Source: Avena insularis
Taxonomy: Eukaryota > Streptophyta > Magnoliopsida > Poales > Poaceae
Reading direction: 5' to 3'
Assembly (NCBI GenBank): GCA_023614405.1
Contig: CM042694.1
Coordinates: 134,297,711-134,361,710 of the forward strand
DNA: 64,000 nt
Below, piece after piece: positions 32,359 through 43,465 of the stretch. The translations under genes were made by a program, and so were the position numbers. Position 1 is the first letter of the stretch. Each line of letters starts with the position of its first letter. The notes under the pieces are model-generated. The model made no database searches. It was not told the DNA's origin and saw nothing but the letters and a program-made list of their open reading frames with translations.

Positions 32359-35300
32359 ATGAACCGGCGGGGATGGATGTACGGTGACCGACGTGAATCC
32401 GTGTATATTTAAGGCGTGGATAAATTTATCGATGTGGCTAAGGCAAACAAACAGAATAGATTTATGTGTTGTCCATGTGTTCAATGTCGGAACATCAAGG
32501 AGTACTCTTCCTCGAAAATCATTCGCAGCCACCTGGTTCGGAGAGGTTTCATGCCCAGCTATAATTGCTGGACCAAGCACGGAGAAAGAGGAGTTATGAT
32601 AGAAGATAATGAAGAAGAAGAGGATGATGATAACTATTGTCATATGTTCCCTGAATACGATGATACTGCAATGGAAGAGAATGAAGAAGAAGGAGGTGAA
32701 GAACGGGCATCAGATGAGCCCGTTGATGATCTTGGTCGGGTCATTTCTGATGCAAAGCGAGACTGTGAAATAGAGAAGGAGAAGTTGAAGTTGGAGGGCA
32801 TTTAGAGGATCACAAAAAATTGTTGTACCCAAATTGCGAAGATGGCAGCACAAAGCTCGGTACCACATTGTAATTGCTGAAATGGAAGCTAGAGACTAGT
32901 TTATCTGACAAGGGATTTGAGAAGTTACTGAAAATAATGAAGCCGAAGCTTCCAAAGGATAACGAATTGCCCGAGAGTACTTACGAAGCAAAGAAGATTC
33001 TCTGCCCTCTAGGATTAGATGTGCAGAAGATACATGCATGCATAAATGACTGCATCCTCTACCGCGGTGAGGAGTACGAGAATTTGGATAAATGTTCGGT
33101 ATGCACTGCACTGCGGTATAAGATCAGACGAGATGACCCTGGTGATGTTGATGGCGATGACGAGCCTCCCAGGAACAGGGTTCCTGCTAAGGTTATGTGG
33201 TATGCTCCTATAATACCAAGGTTGAAACGTCTGTTTAGAAAAAAAGAGCATGCCAGGTTGTTGTGATGGCACAATGAAGACCGTAAGAAAGACGGGAAGT
33301 TGAGATACCCTGCTGATCGGTCGCAGTGGAGAAAAATCGAGAGAGAGTTCCCGGACTTTTCAGGTGACACGAGGAACTTATGGTTTGGTCTAAGTAGAGA
33401 TGGCATGAATCCTTTTGGGAAGCAGAGCTGCAGTCACAGTACCTGGCCTGTGACTCTATGTATCTATAACCTTCCTCCTTGGTTGTGCATGAAGCGTAAG
33501 TTCATTATGATGCTAGTGCTTATCCAAGGCCCGAAGCAACCCGGCAATGATATTGATGTGTACCTAAAACCATTAGTTGAAGAACTCTTACAGTTGTGGG
33601 AAAAACCAGGTGTATGCGTGTGGGATGAGCACAAACAGGAGCCATTTGACCTAAGAGTGCTGCTTTTCATAACCATCAATGATTGGCCTGCTCTTAGTAA
33701 CCTTTCAGGACAGACAAACAAGGGATACAAGGCATGCACACACTGTTTAGATGATACTGAAGCTACATATTTGCATAAATATAAGAAGGTTGTGTACCTG
33801 GGGAATCGTCGATTTCTTCCGATCAATCATCAAGTAAGAAATAAAGGCAAGCATTTCAAAGGTGAGGCAGATTACCGGAAGAAGCCTGACCTCCCTACTG
33901 GTGATGATGTATTTGGTATGGTCAAGGACATAGAAGTAATCTTTGGAAAGGGTCCTGGCGGTCAACTTGTTCCCAACGACGCCACTACCGGACACGCGCC
34001 CATGTGGAAGAAGAAATCTATATTTTGGGAGCTACCCTATTGGAAAGTCCTACGTGTCCGCTCTTCAATCGACATGATGCACGTGACAAAGAATCTTTAC
34101 GTGAACCTGCTAGGCTTCCTGGGCGTGTATGGGAAGACAAAAGATACACCAGAAGCACGGGAGGACCAACAACGTATGAAAGACCCACAAAACATGCATC
34201 CATAGAACAAGGCAGATAAAGGGCGTCACTTAAGTCCTGCTAGTTACGCTCTTATGAAAGTAGAGAAGAAAATATTTTTTGAAGTCCTTTACAGTATCAA
34301 GGTGTTGTCTGGATTCTCGTCTAACATAAAGGGGATAATAAATATGGCAGAGAAAAAATTCCAAAACCTGAAGTCTCATGACTGTCATGTGATTATGACG
34401 TAGTTGCTTCCCATTGCATTGAGGGGGCTTCTACTGGAAAATGTTCGAGTACCCATTGTGAAGCTATGTGCATTCCTCAATGCAATATCTCAGAAGGTGA
34501 TCAATCAAGATATTCTGACAAGGTTACAAAAGGATGTGGTCCAATGTCTTGTTAGTTTTGAGTTGGTGTTCCCACCATCCTTCTTCGATATTATGACGCA
34601 TCTTCTAGTTCACCTAGTCAAACAGATTTCCATTCTCGGTCATGTATTTCTACACCATATGTTCCCCTTTGAGAGGTTCATGGGAGTGTTAAAGAAATAT
34701 GTTCATAACCGTTCTAGGCCAGAAGGAAGCATCTCCAAGGGCTATAGAACAGAGGAGGTCATTGAGTTATGTGTTGACTTTATTCCTGACCTTAAGCCGA
34801 TTGGTGTTCCTGAATCATGGCATGAGGGGATACTGAGTGGAAAAGGCATGCTGGGAAAGAAAGCAATGATATGTAGGGATGGACAATCTTTCACTCAAGC
34901 ACACTACACGGTTCTACAGAATTCCACCTTGGCAGCTTCGTATATCGCGGAACACAAGAATATTGTACGCTTCAACAACCCGGGAAAGCCTGACTCCTGG
35001 ATTAGAGATGAACACATGAAGACTTTCAGCAGTTGGTTGCGAACACATCTAATGAATGACACCACTATTGGAGATTAGCTCTACTTGTTGGTTGGGTCAC
35101 CATCTTCTACTATATTGAATTACCAAGGGTACGAGATAAATGGGAATATATTTTACACGATCGCCCAAGATAAAAAGAGCACCAACCAGAATAGTGGTGT
35201 CTGCTTTGATGCAACAGATGAGAATGGCCAAAAGGACACATACTATGGTTACATAGAGGAGATATGGGAACTTGACTATGGAGTTTCTTTTAAGGTCCCT

Positions 35301-35687
35301 TTGTTTCGGTGCAAATGGATCAACCTGAATGGAGAAGGGGTAAAGGTAGACCAGTTGTACGGAATGACAACAGTAGATCTCAACAATCTTGGTTATAGAG
35401 ATGAACCATTTTTCCTAGCCAATGATGTGGCACAGGTTTTCTATGTGAAGGACATGTCCTCCATACCGAAAAAAGAAAAAAATAAGCAAACGAATACATC
35501 ACACGATGAGTCAAAGCGTCACATAGTTCTTTCAGGGAAAAGAAATATCGTGGGAGTCGAGGACAAGACAGGCATGTCATAAGATTATAATAAGTTTGAT
35601 GAAATTCTGCCCTTCACAGTGAAAACTGACCCAAGCATCCCGTTAAACAAAGAAGATGCTCCATGGTTACGGCCGAAGCAACCATAA
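32359..35687 (+). pseudogene. CACTA TNP2-like transposase
   Basis: ATG at 32359 (MNRRGWMYGDRR); TAA at 32410 in the same frame, then the Transposase-associated domain with Cys pairs FMCCPCVQC and an acidic linker. A frameshift near 32795, a TAA near 32869, TGA at 33264, TAG at 34203, TAG at 34401, TAG at 35079 and TAA at 35580 break the frame, yet the protein reads through in one line. Domains follow in the usual order: Transposase_21 / TNP2 core (33290-34200; MWYAPIIPRLKRLFR, WPVTLCIYNLPPWLCMKRK, TINDWPALSNLSGQTNKGYK, IDMMHVTKNL), DUF4218 (34404-35078; HMFPFERFMGVLKKYVHNR, SRPEGSISKGY) and DUF4216 (35085-35582; VPLFRCKWINLNGEGVKVD). The true end is TAA at 35685-35687 after APWLRPKQP. It would cut and paste the element; this copy is dead. 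Confidence 0.92.
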
Positions 35688-36310
35688 ACAGGCATAAGAA
35701 ATTCAAAAATGGTCTGAACAATGTAAATCCTTCGCGTGGTGTCATATTATATGACATAGTTGCAATGAAAAATACCAAACTTGGTATATTGATTATGTCT
35801 TGAAAAAACCTTCACAAAATGACCTATCATGTTCGAGGTTTCATGGTTTTTGGTCCAAATGACCAATGTTATGTGCATAATCGAGGCATAGTTTGTGTTA
35901 CTGTGCCCATATTGTGCATGCATGTGCATCTTGGGATGCCTAACAATGTTGCACGAGGATGTTTTATTTTTCGTCGCATGGAAAAACCATTTTCTATTTT
36001 CCAAGTGCCAAAATCGGGGCGTTTTGTGAAGCAACACCAAACGTTAAATAAAAAAATGGTACCACCCCGTTTTTCAAAAATGCTAGACCACCTTACATGA
36101 ACAATGTCCTAACTAGGGATTTTAAAACCTTTCCGTCCAGCCCTAGAGAAAAAGACAAATGTCTACCGAATCAGTAGGAAGTGGGTCCGGTTTGACCTAC
36201 AGGTACATGATCTAATGCTTGTGATTTTTTGAAAAATCATTTTTAGACTCATAATGTGATGTTTCTTCAGATATCCAATGCAAGTTGTTTCTTTAGAGAT
36301 CCATCCCCTA

Positions 36311-36371
36311 TGGCCAGCTTAAGGGAGATGCTTGAGGACTAGATCCTCCGGCATCTCCCTGAAGCTGGTCG
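36311..36371 (+). ncRNA. miRNA-like hairpin 1 in CACTA
   Basis: TGGCCAGCTTAAGGGAGATG pairs with CCGGCATCTCCCTGAAGCTGGTC across a short loop; a few mismatches. Sister of the hairpin at 36457-36524. No known miRNA recognised; expression is not shown by sequence. Confidence 0.45.
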
Positions 36372-36456
36372 TAGTATTGTCCCTGCTCACGCACACCATC
36401 TTGGAGCTAACTAATATGCTAGGTAGCTAACTAATTTCACATATTAGAGAGTGCCT

Positions 36457-36524
36457 CTACGGCCAGTTTGTTGGAGATGCCGGAGGATTGGGCTCCGCCG
36501 GCATCTCCCTCAAACTGGTCGTAG
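36457..36524 (+). ncRNA. miRNA-like hairpin 2 in CACTA
   Basis: CTACGGCCAGTTTGTTGGAG..ATGCCGG pairs with CCGGCATCTCCCTCAAACTGGTCGTAG: a stem of about 27 pairs with three or so mismatches and a small loop (GATTGGG). Its shape resembles a short plant miRNA precursor or a MITE-like fold-back. Confidence 0.5.
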
Positions 36525-36649
36525 TGGTTTCTCTGCTCTCACACAACATCATGTTTGTGTTTGATAACTTCACAAGAATGCCTATTTATAGATTAAGCAG
36601 CACAACATAGTGTTGACACTCACGACATAATGTCGACACTCTTGTCGAT

Positions 36650-37010
36650 AGCCCCGGTTGGAGGCACTAACCGGGACTAAAGATATTTCTCGCCATTTCC
36701 CACCTCTTCCCGCTATGCTTTCCCGCCCTTTACCTCTAACCGGGTCTTTTAGTTCCAGTTGGAGCCACTAACCGAGACTAAAGATATGTCCTGCCATTTC
36801 CCACCGCTTCCTGCAATGCTTTCCTGCCCTTTTCCTCTAACCGGGTCTTTTAGTCCCAGTTGGAGCCACTAACCGGGACTAAAGATATTTCCCGCCATTT
36901 CCCACTGCTTCCCGCAATGCTTTCCCACCCTTTTCCTCTAACCGGGTCTTTTAGTCCCAGTTGGAGCCACTAACCGGGACTAAAGATATTTCCCGCCATT
37001 TCCCATCGCT
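36650..37010. repeat. Tandem subterminal-type repeat, about 100 bp x 4
   Basis: Four units of CCCAGTTGGAGCCACTAACC..GGGACTAAAGATATTTC..CCGCCATTTCCCAC..TGCTTTCCC..CCTCTAACCGGGTCTTTTAG with a few changes each. The words are those of CACTA subterminal repeats but lie 5 kb from the nearest end. Confidence 0.85.
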
Positions 37011-37184
37011 TCTCGCTTTGTTTTCCCTCCCTTTACCTCTGTATCTAGGCCGACCGTGCCATGACTATCCACACATCCACACCTTCATCTCTCAACACTG
37101 GACACAGCATACTGGGCCATTCTCACACTCGAAGAGACCGAGGCGCTGTGCGCCTCCAGCTACCCATGCTCGTCGGGCTACCGG

Positions 37185-37655
37185 GTGCCCACTGACTGGA
37201 TGCTGAGCGTTGGAGGAGTTCCTGTCCCTCCTGTGCCTCAAGGTTCCGCCCGCCAGGCAGCCATCACGAACCACTTCTACCTAGAGATCACACCGGAGCA
37301 GTGGATGGATCCCCATTGGGATCCCGACAACTACGACACCTGGAATGCCTTCTTCGCTAACCGGAAGGAAAGGGAGCTCGCTAGGTACGAGGGTGATGAC
37401 CCGCCCCTGGTGAACCACAATGAAATCGATCATCGCCTTTGGTGGGCAAACCAGACTATCGCCGGTGTGATGCGCTACATCACTGAGGGAGATCATCCTC
37501 GCCAGCGGTACCTACACTTGCACCAGCCGCAAAGCCACAATAAGGGTGGTTGTGGTGAAGGCCGCGGGCGTAGCGGCACCGTCATCCGGGAGACCCCTCC
37601 CCACGCGTCGTGCATCCGAGGCTGGAGTGGCAGGTGCCCCCGGAATATGTCATAG
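37185..37655 (+). CDS. Hypothetical protein of the CACTA element
   Basis: 156 residues; the frame may begin farther upstream (37120, CSSGYR). Contains VGGVPVPPVPQGSARQAAIT, LEITPEQWMDPHWDPDNYDT, WNAFFANRKERELARYEGDD, IAGVMRYITEGD. No domain recognised. Rich in Trp/Asp and Pro; looks like a genuine coding sequence (no low complexity, steady codon use) and not like transposase. It lies between two blocks of subterminal-type repeats. Role unknown. Confidence 0.45.
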   Translation: MPTDWMLSVGGVPVPPVPQGSARQAAITNHFYLEITPEQWMDPHWDPDNYDTWNAFFANRKERELARYEGDDPPLVNHNEIDHRLWWANQTIAGVMRYITEGDHPRQRYLHLHQPQSHNKGGCGEGRGRSGTVIRETPPHASCIRGWSGRCPRNMS

Positions 37656-37779
37656 TTCATGCTCCCCGTTTCCCCCCTATACAAGTCGGGGAAGGGTTGA
37701 GGATCCCCGGAATATGCCATAACGACGACGACGAAGATGATTCGGAAGATGACCCTGAAGCTATGTAGTATAGGGCTAA

Positions 37780-38019
37780 GACATGATTATGACTAAATTC
37801 ATTGGCTAGGACGAATGGTTCGTTTGTGTACCCATGATTGTCGAGAGATCCACTGTTTTCAAATTCAAATTCATGTTGAAAGTGTTTTCAAATTCAATAG
37901 TTTGAATAATTATTTTATAAGGCAGAAAGTTTTTTCAAATTCAAATCATTTAAATGTGAACACCTAAATAAGAAATAAGGTGGGAACATCTGAAAAGTTT
38001 GATTTTTTTGAAAAAAGGA
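37780..38019. other. Non-coding, AT-rich
   Basis: TTCAAATTCAAAT-type repeats; no coding seen. Confidence 0.4.
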
Positions 38020-38250
38020 CTTTTAGTCTCGGTTGGTGCCGCCAACCGGGACTAAAGGTCCTCTACAAGCGCCCCTTTGGTGGCCATCATACGTCTCGGT
38101 TGGTGGCTCCAACCGGAACTTATGCTCTGGCCTTTCGTCCCGGTTGGTTATGCTCTGGCCTTTCGTCCCGGTTGGAGCCACCAACCGGGACATATGGCAT
38201 TTACATCCCGGTTGGTGGCTCCAACCGGGACATATGGCCCTCCCCTTTAT
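38020..38250. repeat. Second internal CACTA subterminal-type array
   Basis: CGGTTGGTGCCGCCAACCGG, CCCGGTTGGAGCCACCAACC and similar palindromic units spaced 30-60 bp, followed by CCTTTATAACG (38233-38243), a possible TATA box for the second gene. The left subterminal array plus TATAAATG at 31815-32057 has the same design. Confidence 0.75.
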
Positions 38251-38599
38251 AACGTCGCGTCGTTCCTTTCTCCCCATCTCACATTTCTTCTAAGTCCCAG
38301 GCACGCCCCGGCCTTGCTGCCAAATTCAGTGTGGTGGTCCTCCCCTCGACGCCCGCCTGCACACGGATGGAAGGCCACCCGTTCCCCAGCTCCGGCACCA
38401 TCGCTCTCTCCCCAGAGGCTGCCGCCGCTCTCTCCCGGCGCGCCAGCACCGTCAACCTCCCTAGAGGCTGCCGCCGCTAGCTCTCCCCCATCGCACACGG
38501 CACCGCCGCTCTCCCCCGTCGCGCTCCCCCAGGTACTGGCCGCCGCGCGCGCGCCCTCACTCTCTCCCTCTTCTTCCTCTGTTTTCTCTGTTTATTAGC

Positions 38600-39215
38600 T
38601 ATAGTTTAGTTTAATTAATTATTAGAGTAGTAGTAGTTAATTAGTAGTATTAGGATAGTAGTAGTTAGTTAGTAGTATTAGGGTAGTTAGTTTAGTACTA
38701 GTCAGTTAGTAGTATTAGTAGTTACTACCTCCGTCCCAAGGCTTAAGGCATATAATTTTTTTCAAAAGTCAAACCAACTAAAGTTTGACCAAGTTTTTAG
38801 AGAAAAATATTAACATTTACACTATGTATTCCATACCCTTGCATACATCATGAAACATATTTTCACATGGTATCTATATAATATAATAGTTCTTAATAGA
38901 TTTTTCTAAAAGTTTGGTCAAACTTTACATGGCTTGACTTTTCAAAATAATTATATGCCTTAAGCCTTGGGATGGAGGTAGTAGTAGTAGTTAATTAGTT
39001 AGTAGTATTAGGGTAGTAGTAGTAGTTAGTTAGTAGTAGTAGTAGTTAGTTAGTAATATTAGGGTACTAATAGTAGTTAGTTAGTACTAGTAGTAGTAGT
39101 TAGTAGTAGTAGTAGTTAGTTAGTAGAATTAGGGTAGTAGTAATAGTTAGTTAGTAGTAGTAGTAGTAGTAGTTAGAAGTAGTAGTAGTTAGTAGTAGTA
39201 GTAGGGATGGTACCT
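38600..39215. repeat. TAG/AGT microsatellite-like array
   Basis: Long runs of GTAGTAGTTAGTTAGTAGTATTAGGG-type units. Interrupted by the MITE at 38725-38981. Confidence 0.9.
38725..38981. mobile_element. Stowaway-type MITE in the microsatellite
   Basis: CTACCTCCGTCCCAAGGCTT at the left end matches AAGCCTTGGGATGGAGGTAG at the right end; TA on both sides (38723-38724, 38982-38983). Interior inverted words CAAAAGTCAAACC / TTGACTTTTCAAAA. Confidence 0.93.
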
Positions 39216-39304
39216 GCCTGGTTCGGAGCTGGGTCCCGTCAGGTTTGCGGGTTTTGGAGTTACTGCTTTCCCCTTGGAATTATATGATCCCGCCGTCGTT
39301 GGAG

Positions 39305-39412
39305 GTTAGGGACGGGCGTGGCAATGCGCGCCATATAGGGACGATGGACGGGCGCGGAACACGCGCCATATAGGGACGATGGACGAGAGCGGCAATGCGC
39401 GCCATATATTAG
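39305..39412. repeat. Short tandem repeat upstream of CACTA gene 2
   Basis: Three units of GGACGATGGACGGGCGCGG..CGCGCCATATA, about 30-36 bp, followed by AGGGTTT. May lie in the promoter or 5' leader of the gene starting at 39518. Confidence 0.6.
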
Positions 39413-39517
39413 GGTTTCTTCGAATTATGGTTTACATCCCTAGCCCGTCAAACCACGCCTACCTAATCTCCTCGCTTGGCTGCTTCGACTCGTCCGCTTT
39501 TCCCCTTTTGCAGAAAT

Positions 39518-42025
39518 ATGGAACCTAGAGACGAAGACAAGGAAATGATGCTTGAGGACATGATCAACGAGGGAGGACATATCGATAATGATGTCACCTC
39601 GCTATATCTGAACAACTCCGGTGAGGGAGATCCGGCTTTCGACCGAACAGACGGCTCCGATGAGAGAGAAGCCGGCGAGGGAGAAGTCGGCGAGGTGCAT
39701 ATATATATTAATAAATTAAGCCTCTGTTGTCTATATACATATATATTAAAGAACTTTCTTCTTTTAGCCCTCCAGATCGAGCAAATCTTCTAAAAAGAAT
39801 AAACGAGGCCCACCCAAAAAGTTGGGAGACCATGAAAGGTACATGATCAAAGAAGTCGCTATAGACGACGAACCGAAGGCTCCCATTAATGCTGCAAATA
39901 AATTTATAAGGCAATGCAGAGTTATTGTTAGGGACTACATCCCGATCACCATCAGGGAATGGAATAGGTCGTCAAAGGATCTAGAGTCTCTATATGTGAG
40001 TGACTTAGCCAAAGACACTCTTTGGAAAAAGCTCATGGTTAATTTCATCCTACCGACGTTAGAGGTGTATCCAGATGACTATGCTCTAGATGAGTATATT
40101 CCAACTGAGGAGGAACTACAGAAACAGATGGATCGAGCTGTCAAGGAGTACGCTCTTAAGAAGATGGCCCAGCAATTCAACAACTGGAAGAAAAGATTGC
40201 ACCTTGACTTTGTCGTGAAAGAGAAGACTTCGGATTTCACTACTAGAGCGTATGAGAAGATAAAAGACTACTGGGATGATTTTGTGGTGTACAAGACATC
40301 GACGCCAGCTAAGAAAAGGTCTGAAACGAATAAGCAAAATGCTGCTAAAAAGCAGTATCACCATACTATGGGGCAAGGTGGCTACAAGGCTAGCAAGCCT
40401 AAGTGGGAGAAACTCGAGACCGACCTGATAGCTAAAGGGATCACCCCAGAGCCATACAATTGGATCGAACGGGTAAGGAATTGGTTCTACGGGCATGGGG
40501 CCATGTTGGACTCAAAATGGAAGTGCATATATAACATAAGACATAAAGAAACTCCCATGCCCATCGATGACATTAGAAATGCAGTAAAGGCTATTGAAGA
40601 TGGGGAGTTCATTCCCGATAGAGAGAATGAATGACTACTTTTCATCGCCTTGGGAACAAGGAACACGAGGGACGAACACGAGGCACAGAAGGCTCCAAAC
40701 CATGGAACCTTGGTTTTGCCGACCATAGGAATAAATATCCCGATAGAAGCCGTCAAAGGAGAAAGGAAAGGGAGGAACTTGAAGTAATGAAGCAGAAAGA
40801 CCGGATGCACGAAATAGAAAAATAATTAAAGCAGCATCAGAATCAACTTGACAAACTTAGCCAGCAAGCTACCGGCCCATCTCAGCGGCACATGGTAGAC
40901 GAAGCTGCCTTCGATGCTACCGGCCCATCCACTAATCGAAAAAGCAGCGTGGCTTCCACGGAGCTCCCCGGTGATGATGCTGATGAGGCACCGGCGATGG
41001 CTCCTCTTTGCTACCCAGTGGATGATATCATGGAGATGACACATTGTGAGCTGCATGTGAAAGTTGTCAACATAAGCATGAAGGTGGTGGTCGGCTATGC
41101 CTTACCATTAGTTGGACCAGTACCAACTTACCATTGTTCTCCGGTTCCACAGGGCTACGCTATTGCTGGGGTGGATCAAGTTATGGACGGATTTGCACAG
41201 CTCAAGCTTGACTACCCTGCAGGTGAAGGGGATGTGACTGAGCTAGGAGAAGCAAAAAAACATGACCATTCTATGGCGAAAGGAACACATCATGCTTTCA
41301 AATCGGACGCCAAGGCCATCCACTCCTCAGAGCACAACTCCATCTTCATCGCAGCCTCACCCGTCTCCAGCGCATCAGCTGTCTTTGTCGTCGCCACGAC
41401 AGGCAGCGTCTCCGACACCGTGTCAGCCGTCTCCAGCATGGCCGTCTTTGCCGCCACGTCAGCCGTCTCCAGCACGGCCATCTTTGCCGCCGAGTCAGCC
41501 GTCTCACCCCCTCCCAAAAGTACAAAGGGTCAGGGCCAAAAGCGAAAGAGTAACCGATCACCAAAGCGTCTACTGGAGCCCCTCCCAAAAGTACCAAAGG
41601 TTCCTCCCAAGAGATCTTATGACTATACTGAAGAGGAGAATGCGGTGATCGCAAAGGCCCAAACGCAACAGTGGTTTGATAGCCTCAAGCGACCGAAAGA
41701 GCCACAATTCCCTAGCACTAAAGAAGAAAACACCAAAGTGCAAAAAATGTTGAAGACCCTTCATCAACCCGAGCCAAGGCTGTCATCAGACTATGACCGC
41801 TCTATTGTCAAGTCACATCAGTCAATGGTGTGTTTGAAGAGAACTAGTGCAAGCGGGAATTCAGTTCCCCAGCTCGGTTTACAAAAAAACAAGGAATGCC
41901 CCCCGCTCAAAGTGATTTCCGGTACCATGGTGGAGTCGAGCAAAGCTGCGAACGAGCAGTATGATCTAGAAATTGTTGCACTGTATGGACAAGCGGCCGC
42001 TGCTCAAGATATGACTATTGCTTAG
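39518..42025 (+). pseudogene. CACTA gene 2: Transposase_24-type protein, frameshifted
   Basis: Exon 1 (39518-39694) begins MEPRDEDKEMMLEDMINEGG and is acidic; a clean GT-AG intron (39695-39767) leads to exon 2 (PSRSSKSSKKNKRGPPKKLG, basic), then the plant Transposase_24 (Ptta/En/Spm) region to TGA at 40632: VRDYIPITIREW, EYALKKMAQQFNNWKKRLH, DFTTRAYEKIKDYWDDFVVY, TMGQGGYKASKPKWEKLE, RVRNWFYGHGAMLDSKWKCI. A shift near 40634 continues into RTRGTEGSKPWNLGFADHRN. The next part (40892-41290) is a CACTA-associated domain with YPVDDIMEMTHCELHVKVVN and VVGYALPLVGP. A Pro/Ser-rich repeat (41300-41520, PSPARPSLPPSQP in one frame) follows, then a basic stretch to TAG at 42023. The protein is thought to help the TNP2 transposase; exact role not established. 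Confidence 0.8.
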
Positions 42026-43351
42026 TACTTAGACCAGTTAGATTTCCCCGTGGCTGAGGAAGCATACAAATACGAGTATGGGAAACCTCTCGTTAGACCT
42101 GAGGACGTCAAGTATCTACCAAGAAAATGCGAAGATTGCATAATTGGTACATTAAAGTCATAGAGGAAGGGGAAAACTAGATAGTGATCGGAGTTCGAAA
42201 CGAGCATTACGGGTATGGAGATGCCTAGATACTGATTGAATTTCCTGAACTACATCATTTTTTCAATCAAGATGCCCTCGACAAATCAATCACCAGTGCC
42301 TACTGTCTGTAAGTATTATTTATCTAATAATTAAGTCTCTAGTTAGCTCACCTCGTTTATATCGCATGTATAATCATACTCACTATATTATGTGGACTGA
42401 AGATTCTCGAATGCAGAAGAGGATAGATCTATGACATTGGGTTCATTGACCCATATTGGGTTCATGAAATTACTATAAAACTTAATCCCAAGGAAACAGA
42501 GGATAAAATTGTAATGGCTCTAAGGTTTTAAGAAACCAAAAGGGAAATATTATTACCTTACAACTTCGAGTGAGTGTTATTGTCTTGTACACATTCTATT
42601 CCGCTTACTCAATGTTAAGTGTATAATTGATGAGTTATGCATGGGCAGATTCCATTATATTATGCTAATCATTCAACCTGACAATGGAGTAGTACAAGTC
42701 ATGGACTCTAAACGTAGACCCCTTGAGAAGTGGGAACCCATGCAGGATATGCTCCAGCGGTAATTTCAGTCATTATGACACTATATCAGCAACTTTCGTT
42801 CATTTACATGCATCAAGTAATTAATAACTCATTTCATTCATTTTCTTTGCCGGGCAGCGCTTGGAAACGATTCACCAACAAGGCTAAGGGTGCCTGGAAA
42901 GAGAAGATTACATTTAAATCACTAAATGTAAGTACTACTAGCTAGATCCATGCATCTCTTTGATTCTAGTTTCAATACCATTAGCATGCTTAATTATTAT
43001 TATTTTGATTAAACTTTGTTCTCGTAAAGTGTCTGAGGCAGCCAGATGGAAATAACTTATGTGGATACTATGTCTGCGAGTTCATTCGTCAGACGACCTC
43101 TGAGAAGGCCAGAAACTTAGAACAACTTCAAGTATGTAAATAATATTCAGAAATGTGTTCTATTACCATCAATTGTATTTAGTTTCATTCATATATGTTG
43201 ACTCATTCTTTTAAATTAGATCGAATGGTTGTGGGACAATCTTCTACCAAAGGATCGCATACTAGCAATCCAAGAGGAAATTGCAGGATTCTTAGATGCA
43301 GAGGTCCTAGATCCAAAAGGAGAATACTATCGGAAGATTATGATGATGTAA
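42026..43351 (+). CDS. Ulp1-like (C48) cysteine protease exons of CACTA gene 2
   Basis: A string of exons with good splice sites codes for the C-terminal half of a Ulp1/SENP-type peptidase: EEAYKYEYGKPLVRPEDVKY (42056), PELHHFFNQDALDKSITSAY (42246), FHYIMLIIQPDNGVVQVMDS (42649-42760), AWKRFTNKAKGAWKEKITFK (about 42857-42928), CLRQPDGNNLCGYYVCEFIR (about 43034-43132), IEWLWDNLLPKDRILAIQEE (43220-43351, stop TAA). Catalytic residues are visible: His in F-H-Y, Asp in V-M-D-S, Gln in R-Q-P-D and Cys in L-C-G-Y-Y. Ulp1 enzymes remove SUMO; in plants the domain is known from CACTA and MULE elements. It belongs to the same transcript as the upstream Transposase_24 part. One exon (about 42408-42570) looks damaged by a TAA. 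Confidence 0.8.
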
Positions 43352-43465
43352 TAGGGATCATAAAACACTTTATATTGTATATATGCATGAATGTAATATA
43401 TTCGATATTTGCTGTGTAATATAATCGGGAGATGTTTTGTAATATAATGGTTCCCTTAAGGTAGA

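Larger units (their letters stand above)
35690..36640. other. CACTA non-coding spacer with two miRNA-like hairpins
   Basis: No coding region is supported. Two related fold-backs lie at 36311-36371 and 36457-36524 (separate entries). The word CAAAACGCCCCGATTTTGGCA-like segments around 36010 have no clear role. Confidence 0.5.

Noticed and set aside
36650..37010. Possible CRISPR-like array
   Set aside because: Units are tandem without unique spacers and belong to CACTA subterminal repeats; plant genome.
38077..38598. 173-residue plus-strand ORF
   Set aside because: Runs through CACTA subterminal-type repeats and a Pro/Ser low-complexity stretch; not a gene.
39305..39412. Origin or iteron-like array
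   Set aside because: Short tandem duplication in an element leader; no origin context in a plant chromosome.
41290..41517. Repetitive minus-strand ORF (ETAD repeats)
   Set aside because: Antisense reading of the Pro/Ser-rich repeat of CACTA gene 2.
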